NCBI RefSeq assembly: GCF_900187115.1
Contig: NZ_LT906455.1
Span: 1,550,001 to 1,614,000, forward strand
Reading direction: 5' to 3'
DNA from: Aliarcobacter butzleri
GTDB taxonomy: Bacteria; Campylobacterota; Campylobacteria; Campylobacterales; Arcobacteraceae
DNA: 64,000 nt
Position 1 is the first letter of the stretch; each line of letters starts with the position of its first letter. The position numbers and the translations under genes are program-made. Under the pieces are notes generated by a model that was given only the letters and a program-made list of their open reading frames with translations, was not told the origin of the DNA and did not search any database. Below are positions 1-10,135 of this stretch, one piece after another.

Positions 1-2057
1 TGTTTTATAATATCTTTTACACTAACACTAGCATCACTAAATAAAGTTATTCCAATACTTGGTGTTGATATATTTACATGCCCTTCAATATGCGTGATGT
101 CATTTAACGTCTCTTTTATTTTTTCTGCCAAACTTGTTATATTTTTCTTAGCATCTATACTATTATTTCCAATATTATCAATTAAAACTATAAATTCATC
201 TCCACCTATTCTTGAAACGGTATCTTCATCTCTTATTACTTGTTTTATTTTTTTAGCTACTGTAATTAATAAAACATCTCCGATATCGTGCCCTAAAGTA
301 TCGTTAACAGCTTTGAAGTTATCTAAATCAATAAATATTAATCCTCCAAAGATTTTATGTCTTACAGTTTTTGTAATAGCATGTTCTATTCTATCTGTTA
401 ACAACAATCTATTTGGTAATCCTGTAAGATTGTCGTGAGTTGCTTGATATTCTAAGATTTTTTCTTTATCTTTTTGCTCACTATTATCCATATATTGACC
501 TAAATAATTTGTGATTTTATCATCTTGATTTTTTATTACCGTAATTGTAGCTTTTAAAGCAATTATTTCATCATTTGCTTTTTTATTATAAACGTCACCA
601 CTCCAATTTCCATTTATTTTCAAACTATTCCATAAGTTTTCAACAAACTCTTTATCTTGGTGTGCAGTTTTAAAAATTCTTGGATTTTGTCCAATTATTT
701 CTTCTTTTGAATATCCCATTATTTTACAAAAAGCTTGATTTACTTTTATTATATTATTATAAACATCTGTAATAATCATAGGTGCAGAAGAATCAAAAGC
801 ATAAGAAGATAGTCTTAATTCAGCTTCTTGCTTCAATCTTATATCTTCATATTCAATTTTTTCTAAACAATGAGTAATATCACTAACAAGTTTATCAAAT
901 AAAATTTCTACTTCTTGATCAAAAAATTCTAATTCTTTTGAATAGATTATTAAAACTCCAACAACTTGATTGAATTTTTTGATAGGAAATGTTGCCATAG
1001 ATTTAATATTTAATTTATCAGCATCTTTATAGAACACAGAAATATTTTTTTCTTTAAAATTATTTATAATGATATTTGTTTCATATTTCATAGTTTTTGA
1101 AACTAAATTATCATGAGAAACATTTCCATATTTATCTACTTGTGAAATAACAACATCTTTTAGTTCACCATCTTTAGCAAAAATCATTTTTGAAGAAAAA
1201 TCATAGATAAAACAAAATTTTAAATGTTCATTTTCACTCAAAAGTTCGCATACATTAGAATAAAGTCTCTCTTTATCAAATGTTTTCATTAAAAATTTAT
1301 TTGTTGCATTTAAGATTTCATAGATATGTTTATGTTTTTGAATTTTGTCAAAAGATTTTTGTTCATTATAAATAATATTTTTTAGTACAAAAAATAAAGA
1401 TATTAAAGTAAAAAAGCAAAAGAATAGATAAACAAAACTTAAATTTCTTTCTATAATCACATCTCTATCAAAAATCGCTACTTCTCTTTCTAATTGTCCT
1501 AACATATCAAGAAAAATTTTTGATATACCATCTATATTTTGATTTACATTTAAAAAATGATTCATTTTTGATAAATCAACTCTAAAATCATTTGATAACT
1601 TTGCAAACTTAATCAAAAACATAGAATCAATAGCGGTTTTTGTTGTTTGGTTAAAACACTTTATTATCTCTTCTGGAGTTGTATTTAAATTGTAAATTTG
1701 TTTTCGTAAAGATAGTAAATCACTAATTTCTAACTTATATTTTTTTAATTCGGCTTTTTCTTCTTTATATTTTTCTAATGATAATAAAGCTTTTTTAGAT
1801 ACCTCTTGGTGATGTTCTATTAACTCTTTATTTAAACCTCTACTTGATAAATATTTAAGTGATAAATTTTGCTCTTTTTCTAAAGAAGATACAAACTCTT
1901 CTACTGCTTTTATGTAATGTAAGTTATTATGATTTAATTCAACTTCATTAGCCATCTCAATTTTTTCAAGAACTAAAATCGAACTAAAATATAAAATACC
2001 TAGTACTGGTAAAGTAAAAATCATTACAATTTTTAGAAATAATTTGTTTCTAAACAA
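1..2057 (-). CDS. Membrane diguanylate cyclase, NIT-GAF-PAS-GGDEF (3' end outside window)
   Basis: Probable c-di-GMP synthase, read by hand on the minus strand; the window edge cuts it in the late GGDEF domain, so an EAL domain may follow. It begins with a basic N-terminus and a membrane helix. A periplasmic region resembling the NIT (nitrate/nitrite sensing) family follows, with the run EKEQNLSLKYLSSRG. A second helix lies near residues 205-225, then a GAF-like region, a PAS domain (about 395-520) and GGDEF from about 537. The active site reads RIGGDEF, with an RxxD inhibitory site (RDED) five residues before it. I chose the TTG at 2057 because AAGGA lies about nine bases upstream and the first in-frame ATG (codon 12) would fall inside the first membrane helix. 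The NIT assignment is by pattern only; the ligand is unknown. Confidence 0.8.
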   Translation of the reverse strand, partial: MFRNKLFLKIVMIFTLPVLGILYFSSILVLEKIEMANEVELNHNNLHYIKAVEEFVSSLEKEQNLSLKYLSSRGLNKELIEHHQEVSKKALLSLEKYKEEKAELKKYKLEISDLLSLRKQIYNLNTTPEEIIKCFNQTTKTAIDSMFLIKFAKLSNDFRVDLSKMNHFLNVNQNIDGISKIFLDMLGQLEREVAIFDRDVIIERNLSFVYLFFCFFTLISLFFVLKNIIYNEQKSFDKIQKHKHIYEILNATNKFLMKTFDKERLYSNVCELLSENEHLKFCFIYDFSSKMIFAKDGELKDVVISQVDKYGNVSHDNLVSKTMKYETNIIINNFKEKNISVFYKDADKLNIKSMATFPIKKFNQVVGVLIIYSKELEFFDQEVEILFDKLVSDITHCLEKIEYEDIRLKQEAELRLSSYAFDSSAPMIITDVYNNIIKVNQAFCKIMGYSKEEIIGQNPRIFKTAHQDKEFVENLWNSLKINGNWSGDVYNKKANDEIIALKATITVIKNQDDKITNYLGQYMDNSEQKDKEKILEYQATHDNLTGLPNRLLLTDRIEHAITKTVRHKIFGGLIFIDLDNFKAVNDTLGHDIGDVLLITVAKKIKQVIRDEDTVSRIGGDEFIVLIDNIGNNSIDAKKNITSLAEKIKETLNDITHIEGHVNISTPSIGITLFSDASVSVKDIIK

Positions 2058-2094
2058 GCTAACTTATCCTTAATATTACTATCTTTTATTTTTC

Positions 2095-3459
2095 TTATTT
2101 TTCTATTATAATATAATACTTTCCCTTAATCCTCATAGATTTTGACGTTGAAAAAATATTACTTATTTTATCACTTTTTACTGCAGCATAAGAACAAAAA
2201 TCCATAACATCAATTTTTCCTATGTCATCACTTTTTAAACCAGCTTCAGATATTAAAGCACCTAAAATATCACCTTTTCTAAGCTTTTGCTTTTTCCCAC
2301 CATTTATAAAAACAGTTCTAAAATTTGAATTTATTTCAAAAGAGATATCGTCTTTTATGTCTTTTGGATTTTCTATTTTAATATTATTAAATTTCTCTTT
2401 TATGATTTCAAATTTATCTATTTCATTTTCAGTAAATAAAGAGATTGCTAAACCACCTTTTCCAGCTCTTGCCGTTCTTCCTATTCTATGAGTATGTATT
2501 TTTTCATCTAAACTTAAGTCATAGTTGATAACTAAATCAACATCATCAATATGAAGTCCTCTTGAAGCAACATCTGTTGCAATGAGTATTGGATATGATT
2601 TATTTGAAAATAAAACCATAGTTTCATCTCTTTGTTTTTGTTCTAAATCTGAATGTAAAGTTAAAATATCAAGCCCTAAATCATATAAATCATCAGCTAA
2701 TTTTTCACAAGTTATTTTCATATTACAAAAAATCAAAGTTGTTTTTGCTTGATTATGAGATATAAGTGCTGGAATAAGTGCTGTTTTTTCACTTGGAGTA
2801 ACTTCATAAAATTTTTGATTTATAAGAATCTCTTTTTCATCAGAAATTTCTTTATAAATTGGATTTTTTAAAATATTTGAAGCAAAAGTTTCTATATTTT
2901 TTTCATAAGTTGCAGAAAAAAGCATAGTTTGTCTATTTTTAGGTAAATTCTCAATTATTTCCATAATATCATCATAAAAACCCATATCAAGCATCTTATC
3001 AGCTTCATCTAAAACAAAAGTACTAATATTTTCTAAATTTATATTTTTCTCTTTTATATGTTTTAAAACTCTTCCTGGTGTTGCAACAACAATATGTGCA
3101 TTATGTTGTAAAGAGACAACTTGTGGTTTAAAAGGAACTCCACCACATAAAGTTAAAACTTTTACATTATGAATATGTCTTGATAAATTTCTTAAATTTT
3201 GTGCTATTTGATTCGCTAACTCTCTTGTTGGAGCTAAAATCAATGCTTGAATCTTAAACTCTTTTGCTTTTAATTTATTTACTATTGGTAAACAAAAAGC
3301 AACTGTTTTTCCTGAACCTGTTTTGGCTTTTGCTATTAAATCTTTATTTTGTAAAGCATCTGGAATAGTTTTTTCTTGAATTAAAGTTAATGTTTTGTAT
3401 TCCAAAGAGTCCAAGTTTTGTAAAAACTCTTTAGAAAGGTTTAGTTCTGAAAACTGCAT
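2095..3459 (-). CDS. dbpA: DEAD-box ATP-dependent RNA helicase, DbpA type
   Basis: ATP-dependent RNA helicase, probably acting in 23S rRNA/50S subunit assembly. The 454 residues show the full motif set: Q-motif region (LTLIQEKTIPDAL), Walker A AKTGSGKT, PTRELANQ, TPGR, DEAD, SAT and HRIGRTAR. After the helicase core (to about residue 375) comes a DbpA-type RNA-binding domain, including KLRKGDILGAL and the end YYIIIEK. That tail separates DbpA from CsdA, RhlB and RhlE and binds hairpin 92 of 23S rRNA in E. coli. The ATG follows the dedA stop by two bases with no clear ribosome binding site, so translation is probably coupled to dedA. Confidence 0.88.
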   Translation of the reverse strand: MQFSELNLSKEFLQNLDSLEYKTLTLIQEKTIPDALQNKDLIAKAKTGSGKTVAFCLPIVNKLKAKEFKIQALILAPTRELANQIAQNLRNLSRHIHNVKVLTLCGGVPFKPQVVSLQHNAHIVVATPGRVLKHIKEKNINLENISTFVLDEADKMLDMGFYDDIMEIIENLPKNRQTMLFSATYEKNIETFASNILKNPIYKEISDEKEILINQKFYEVTPSEKTALIPALISHNQAKTTLIFCNMKITCEKLADDLYDLGLDILTLHSDLEQKQRDETMVLFSNKSYPILIATDVASRGLHIDDVDLVINYDLSLDEKIHTHRIGRTARAGKGGLAISLFTENEIDKFEIIKEKFNNIKIENPKDIKDDISFEINSNFRTVFINGGKKQKLRKGDILGALISEAGLKSDDIGKIDVMDFCSYAAVKSDKISNIFSTSKSMRIKGKYYIIIEK

Positions 3460-3461
3460 AA

Positions 3462-3995
3462 TTATTTTCTATTTTTATTTGTAAATATAACTATCAAAAT
3501 AATAGCTGTTACAGCTACAAGTCCAACATATTTAAAATCTTCACTCAAACTTAAAAGGAATTTTCCAGCAGTAAAACTTATATATCCAATAACACAAGCC
3601 CAAACAGTGGATGCAATCGCATTAAAAATAGTAAATTTAATAACAGAATATTTTGTAATACCAATAGCTAAAGGAACTAAAGTTTTTACTCCATAAATAA
3701 ATTTTTGTATAAAAATCACAAAAGAACCATATTTTTTCATTATCAAATGAGTTAAAGCAACTTTTCTTCCATATTTTTTCATTATATCTTTTGCATAAGT
3801 TTTATTTTTTCTAGCTAAAAAAAACAGAAATTGACTACCAACAAAATTTGATATAGTTGCAACTGCTACGCAAATATAAATATTCAAATCTCCTGCATAA
3901 GACAAAGCACCAGCTATTGCAAGTCCTACAAATCCACCACCAAATGTATATAAAAATAGTGCTATATATCCCCAATCTTGGATAAATTGTTCCAT
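3462..3995 (-). CDS. DedA family inner-membrane protein
   Basis: Integral membrane protein of the DedA/VTT (SNARE-associated) family. Members act in membrane homeostasis, and some recycle undecaprenyl phosphate or phosphatidylethanolamine. The 177 residues contain several hydrophobic segments. The middle has the family pattern of a glycine-rich N-terminal region (FGGGFVGLAIAGALSYAG) and a conserved basic/glycine stretch (FIQKFIYGVKTLVPLAIG), where an arginine or lysine before the proline is typical. AGGAACAATTTA precedes the ATG. It is first in a two-gene unit with dbpA. Substrate is not predictable. Confidence 0.82.
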   Translation of the reverse strand: MEQFIQDWGYIALFLYTFGGGFVGLAIAGALSYAGDLNIYICVAVATISNFVGSQFLFFLARKNKTYAKDIMKKYGRKVALTHLIMKKYGSFVIFIQKFIYGVKTLVPLAIGITKYSVIKFTIFNAIASTVWACVIGYISFTAGKFLLSLSEDFKYVGLVAVTAIILIVIFTNKNRK

Positions 3996-4092
3996 TAAAT
4001 TGTTCCTAATTTTTTGATTTTTTTTAATAAAGAGTTTCTATTCTATCTAAAAGTTAATTAAAAGCATAAGAAACCATTTTTAGAATTTTTTG

Positions 4093-4098
4093 TATAAT
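4093..4098 (+). promoter_or_regulatory. Extended -10 promoter for the DUF4197 gene
   Basis: TGTATAAT is an exact -10 hexamer, 30 bases before the ATG at 4129. Its position argues against a TTG start at 4090, which would overlap the promoter. Confidence 0.55.
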
Positions 4099-4128
4099 CA
4101 ATTTTTAAATAAAATATTAGGAAAATTT

Positions 4129-4947
4129 ATGAAAAAATCGATTATCGTTTCAGCTTTAGTTATAAGTACAACTTTTTCTTTTGCTTTAGATTTAGGTAGT
4201 ATCGCAAAAGGTGTAATGGAAAATATTTCAGACAATAAAACTACTACTTCTTCTAACACAACATCTACTGTAAATTCAAATTTAGATAACGCTACAATCT
4301 CAAATGGTTTAAAAGAAGCTTTAAAAAATGGAGTATCTTTTGCTACAACAGAACTTGGTAAAAGCGATGGGTACTTAAACAATAAAAGTGTAAAAATCCC
4401 ACTACCTGATAACATCAAAACAATAGAAAGTGTTATAAGAAAAGCTGGTGGTGATAAAATGGCTGACGATTTAATAAATTCTATGAATAGTGCAGCATCA
4501 AAAGCTGCTCCAAAAACAGCTGAAATCTTCGTAGATGCTATTGATAAGATGAGTTTAACAGATGCTCAAAAAATCTTAAATGGTGGTGATACAGCAGCAA
4601 CTGAATATTTTAAAAAGAATACAACTTCATCTTTAAAAGAAGCGATTAAACCAATAATTGAAGAAACAATGAAAGAAAATGAAGTTGCAGGTTACTATGA
4701 CACTTTAAATAATTATTATCAATCAAGTGCAAAAAGTTTAGTTGATACTAGCTCAGTTACAAAATTAGCTAAAAATTTTGGTGTTGATTCATATCTTCCA
4801 GGAAATTCAAATGAAAATTTAGATGACTATGTAACATCTAAAGCAATAGATGGATTATTTACAATCATTGCACAAAAAGAAGCTGCAATTAGAAAAAATC
4901 CAGCAGAACAAACTTCATCAATACTAAAAGAAGTATTTGGAAAATAG
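4129..4947 (+). CDS. Exported DUF4197 family protein
   Basis: Periplasmic or envelope protein of unknown function, 272 residues. I start it at the ATG at 4129: an AGGA lies seven bases upstream, and the protein then opens with a clear signal peptide (MKKSIIVSALVISTTFSFA) with likely cleavage after FA. The mature part begins with a Ser/Thr/Asn-rich linker. The DUF4197 core follows, with ALKNGVSFATTELGKSDGYL and KIPLPDNIKTIESVIRKAGG, then DGLFTIIAQKEAAIRKNPAEQT and a C-terminal ILKEVFGK, all characteristic of that family. It is monocistronic and ends at a hairpin shared with the convergent gene. Confidence 0.82.
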   Translation: MKKSIIVSALVISTTFSFALDLGSIAKGVMENISDNKTTTSSNTTSTVNSNLDNATISNGLKEALKNGVSFATTELGKSDGYLNNKSVKIPLPDNIKTIESVIRKAGGDKMADDLINSMNSAASKAAPKTAEIFVDAIDKMSLTDAQKILNGGDTAATEYFKKNTTSSLKEAIKPIIEETMKENEVAGYYDTLNNYYQSSAKSLVDTSSVTKLAKNFGVDSYLPGNSNENLDDYVTSKAIDGLFTIIAQKEAAIRKNPAEQTSSILKEVFGK

Positions 4948-4950
4948 TTT

Positions 4951-4974
4951 AAACTAAGAGAAAACTCTTAGTTT
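4951..4974. terminator. Bidirectional hairpin terminator
   Basis: A perfect 10-bp stem (AAACTAAGAG with CTCTTAGTTT) and an AAAA loop lie between two convergent genes. It contains the stop codon of the minus-strand gene at 4968-4970. Confidence 0.7.
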
Positions 4975-5552
4975 GAAGAAATCGCGAAATAGCTATTCAT
5001 AGCATTATTTTTTACTAAACTTAAGTTCTCTATTTTTGGAATATTATTACTATCTTTTTCAAAACGATAAACATAATCTTTTTTAAAATTTTTTAATAAC
5101 TTTTCATAAAGTTCGGCTTTTTTATCTACTATAAAAACCTCTTTGCTTACTTCATAAATATATATTACATTTAAAAAATAACTATTATCAACTTTATATG
5201 TCAAAAATTCATAATGAGAAAACTCTTCTTTTTCTACTAAATCAAAATTTTTTGCTTTTATATTATCTTTTAATAAACTTATAAAAAAACTCAAAGCTTG
5301 TCCGTTCCAAGATACATCAATATCTGTGTGGATATATTCTAAATATATTTCATTTGCACTTAGAGTGTAAGCATCTATTATATAAGGGTCATGTCGTGTT
5401 TTTGTATCAATATTTGAAAGTGTATATTTAAAAGTGTTGTCGCTATCTATCTTGAATTTTAAGTCATTTTCTTCAAGGCTAACATAAGGTCGAGATAATT
5501 TTGTAATTGTTTTAAAAATCATCTTTAAGCCCTCAAATATAGCTCCAACCAT
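4968..5552 (-). CDS. Hypothetical protein, 194 residues
   Basis: I do not recognise the family. The reading frame is long and has a good ribosome binding site (AAAGGTTAACAA before ATG). Composition matches its neighbours. There is no signal peptide or membrane segment. The sequence looks like a soluble alpha/beta protein with many aromatic residues and alternating beta-type stretches (YFLNVIYIYEVSKEVFIVDKK). It lies between the convergent DUF4197 gene and htpG, which is on the same strand but has its own terminator, so it is probably transcribed alone. Confidence 0.65.
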   Translation of the reverse strand: MVGAIFEGLKMIFKTITKLSRPYVSLEENDLKFKIDSDNTFKYTLSNIDTKTRHDPYIIDAYTLSANEIYLEYIHTDIDVSWNGQALSFFISLLKDNIKAKNFDLVEKEEFSHYEFLTYKVDNSYFLNVIYIYEVSKEVFIVDKKAELYEKLLKNFKKDYVYRFEKDSNNIPKIENLSLVKNNAMNSYFAISSN

Positions 5553-5644
5553 TTGTTAACCTTTAAATTATATTTTAGTTATTTTATTTAAGTATAACTT
5601 TATCATATTATAAGTTTTTATTCAAGGGAATTTTAATAAGAAGA

Positions 5645-5680
5645 AACTATTTGCAACGCAGAAGATGAGTGCAAATAGTT
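5645..5680 (-). terminator. Terminator of htpG
   Basis: An 11-bp perfect stem (AACTATTTGCA with TGCAAATAGTT) with a 14-base loop sits just after the htpG stop. On the minus strand it is followed by a T-rich stretch. Confidence 0.65.
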
Positions 5681-5688
5681 CTTTTATT

Positions 5689-7599
5689 TTATAAAGCTTT
5701 AGCAGTAATTCTTGATAATCTTTGAGCAAAAGCTACAGTATCAGTAATTTCCATACCTTCACTTAGTTTTGCTTGGTCTAGTAAAATCCAAGAAACATCT
5801 TCGATTGTTGCTTCATCTGCACAACCATTTAGTTTTTTTACGATTTCATGCTCTGGGTTGATTTCTAAGATTGGAGCACTTTCTGGCATAGCTTGTCCCA
5901 TTGCTCTAAACATATGAGCCATCGCTGCCATTTGAGCATCTGCTGCATCTTTTACTACGCAAGATGGAGATTCACTAAGTCTACTTGTAACTTTTACATC
6001 TTTTACTGCATCACCTAATTTATCTTTGATTTTTGAAAGTATGTCTTGGAATTTTTCTTCAACTTCTTTTTTCTCTTCTTCACTTTGTTCTACTTTTGGA
6101 GGTTCAATTGCTGTAATATCTTTAAATTCCCACTCTTTAAATGCACCAATTGCAGGAGTGATAATCTCATCTATCTCTTTATCATCTAAGATTAAAACTT
6201 CAATATCATTTTTCTTATATGACTCTAAAAGTGGAGAGTTTCTTAATACTTTTTCATTTTCTCCAACGATATAATAAATAGCTTTTTGTTCACTATTCGC
6301 TCTTTCTTTATACGCTTCTAATGAAGTCATTTTTCCAGCTTCAGTTTTTGATGATTTGTATCTTAATAACTCTAAAATAGCTTCTTTATTTGTATAGTCT
6401 TGATATACACCCTCTTTTAAAGGTCTGATATATTGAGCTACAAACTCCGCATATTTTTCTTCATCTTTAGAAAGTTTTTTGATTTCAGCAAGAATTTTTT
6501 TAACGCTTCCTTGTTTGATATTTGCTAAGATTCTATTTTCTTGTAAAATCTCTCTTGAAACATTTAAAGGTAAATCTTCAGAATCAATAATACCTCTTAC
6601 AAATCTTAAATAAGTTGGTAATAACTCTTTTTCATCATCAGTGATAAATACTCTTTTAACATATAGTTTAACACCACTTTGGAAATCTGCTCTATACATA
6701 TCCATAGGTGCAATTTTTGGGATGTAAAATAGAGTTGTATATTCGTTTACACCTTCTGTTTTTGTATGAATTGTAAGCATCGGATCTGAACTATCGTGAG
6801 AAATTGATTTATAAAAATCATTATAATCTTGCTCTTTTAATTTTGCTTTTGGTTGCATCCAAAGTGCTGTTGCAGCATTTATTTGCTCATGTTTTCTTTC
6901 AATTTTTTTCTCTGGTTTTTTACCAGCTTTTTCATCTTCTTCGCTTAAAGCTTCACTTACTTCTTCATCATAATTTAAGAAAATTGGATAAGCTATATGA
7001 TTTGAATATTTTTCTACAATATTTTTTATTCTATATTTTGAAGCAAATTCTCCTGCTTCTTCATCTTTTAGTTTGATATAAATAACTGTACCATTTGACT
7101 CTTTTGTACAAGGAGTTAAATCAAACTCTCCTGTTCCAGTTGATGACCACTTATAAGCTTGTTCTTCTCCAGCTTTTTTAGAGATAACATCTACTTTATC
7201 TGCAACCATAAAAACTGAATAAAACCCTACTCCAAATTGACCAATAAGATTTGAATCTTTTTTTGCATCACCCGTTAAAGCTTCAACAAATGATTTTGTT
7301 CCAGATTTTGCAATAGTTCCAATAGAAGCTATCAAATCAGCTTCATTCATACCAATACCATTATCTATAATGCTTAAAGATTTATCTTTTTCATCAAAAG
7401 AGATATTTATCTCACCCTTCCACTGCGCATATTTATCTTTTAAATTTTCATCTGTTAATCTTAAATAGTTTAATTTATCAATAGCATCACTCGCATTTGA
7501 TACAAGTTCTCTTATAAAAATCTCTTTATTTGAATATAAAGAGTGTGTCATTAAATGTAATAATTGTCCTACTTCTGTTTGGAATTGATGTTTTGCCAT
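5689..7599 (-). CDS. htpG: Hsp90 chaperone HtpG
   Basis: Cytosolic ATP-dependent chaperone of the Hsp90 family. The 636 residues match the usual bacterial length. The N-terminal GHKL ATPase domain shows RELVSNASDAIDKL, then DNGIGM, GTIAKSGTK and GQFGVGFYS, which form the nucleotide pocket and lid. The middle domain has GVKLYVKRVFI and RGIIDSEDLPLNVSRE with the catalytic arginine region. The C-terminal dimerisation domain has SPSCVV and a QAMPESAPILEINP-like segment. It is monocistronic. A near-consensus CIRCE element lies 84-110 bases upstream of its ATG, which points to HrcA control, and a terminator hairpin follows the stop. Confidence 0.97.
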   Translation of the reverse strand: MAKHQFQTEVGQLLHLMTHSLYSNKEIFIRELVSNASDAIDKLNYLRLTDENLKDKYAQWKGEINISFDEKDKSLSIIDNGIGMNEADLIASIGTIAKSGTKSFVEALTGDAKKDSNLIGQFGVGFYSVFMVADKVDVISKKAGEEQAYKWSSTGTGEFDLTPCTKESNGTVIYIKLKDEEAGEFASKYRIKNIVEKYSNHIAYPIFLNYDEEVSEALSEEDEKAGKKPEKKIERKHEQINAATALWMQPKAKLKEQDYNDFYKSISHDSSDPMLTIHTKTEGVNEYTTLFYIPKIAPMDMYRADFQSGVKLYVKRVFITDDEKELLPTYLRFVRGIIDSEDLPLNVSREILQENRILANIKQGSVKKILAEIKKLSKDEEKYAEFVAQYIRPLKEGVYQDYTNKEAILELLRYKSSKTEAGKMTSLEAYKERANSEQKAIYYIVGENEKVLRNSPLLESYKKNDIEVLILDDKEIDEIITPAIGAFKEWEFKDITAIEPPKVEQSEEEKKEVEEKFQDILSKIKDKLGDAVKDVKVTSRLSESPSCVVKDAADAQMAAMAHMFRAMGQAMPESAPILEINPEHEIVKKLNGCADEATIEDVSWILLDQAKLSEGMEITDTVAFAQRLSRITAKAL

Positions 7600-7682
7600 A
7601 CTAATTCTCCTATAAAATTTAAATTTCTAAAAAAGAATTTTAGTGATAACTTTATAAAAGTTAGCTAAAGTTTTTTATAAAT

Positions 7683-7709
7683 TTAGCACTTTTATATATT
7701 GAGTGCTAA
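7683..7709 (-). promoter_or_regulatory. CIRCE operator (HrcA site) upstream of htpG
   Basis: The sequence TTAGCACTT-N9-GAGTGCTAA matches the CIRCE consensus TTAGCACTC-N9-GAGTGCTAA at 17 of 18 arm positions with the exact nine-base spacer. It lies upstream of htpG and about 110 bases before the divergent katG. The placement implies HrcA repression of htpG, an inference from the known CIRCE/HrcA system. Confidence 0.85.
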
Positions 7710-7718
7710 ATAATATCA

Positions 7719-7741
7719 TATAGGATAATAATTATCCTATA
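7719..7741 (+). promoter_or_regulatory. PerR/Fur-type palindromic operator upstream of katG
   Basis: A perfect 23-bp palindrome with 11-base arms (TATAGGATAAT and its complement) around one central base. Its core GGATAATAATTATCC fits the 7-1-7 pattern of PerR and Fur boxes (TGATAATNATTATCA type). A TATAAT hexamer at 7738-7743 overlaps its edge, so bound repressor would block transcription. PerR control of a catalase is known in Campylobacter jejuni (katA). Confidence 0.75.
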
Positions 7742-7799
7742 ATAATTTTTATATACTTTTAAGTTTTTCTGTGTAAGATTGTCTTATCGTATTTACTAA

Positions 7800-10025
<2,226 letters not shown>

Positions 10026-10026
10026 A

Positions 10027-10054
10027 AAATATAGCAGTTTTTACTGCTATATTT
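10027..10054 (+). terminator. Terminator of katG
   Basis: An 11-bp perfect stem (AAATATAGCAG with CTGCTATATTT) and a short T-rich loop follow the katG stop by one base; T-rich sequence follows. Confidence 0.75.
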
Positions 10055-10135
10055 AACTTTTATAAACCTATTTTTCAATCTTTATAATTCTAAATTCGAT
10101 AAAATACTCTCTTACAAAAAATAAGGATTTTTATA

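Noticed and set aside
94-438. Plus-strand frame of 114 codons
   Set aside because: It is the antisense shadow of the GGDEF gene on the minus strand; no ribosome binding site.
4098-4418. Minus-strand frame over the DUF4197 gene
   Set aside because: Shadow of a gene with a signal peptide and promoter on the plus strand.
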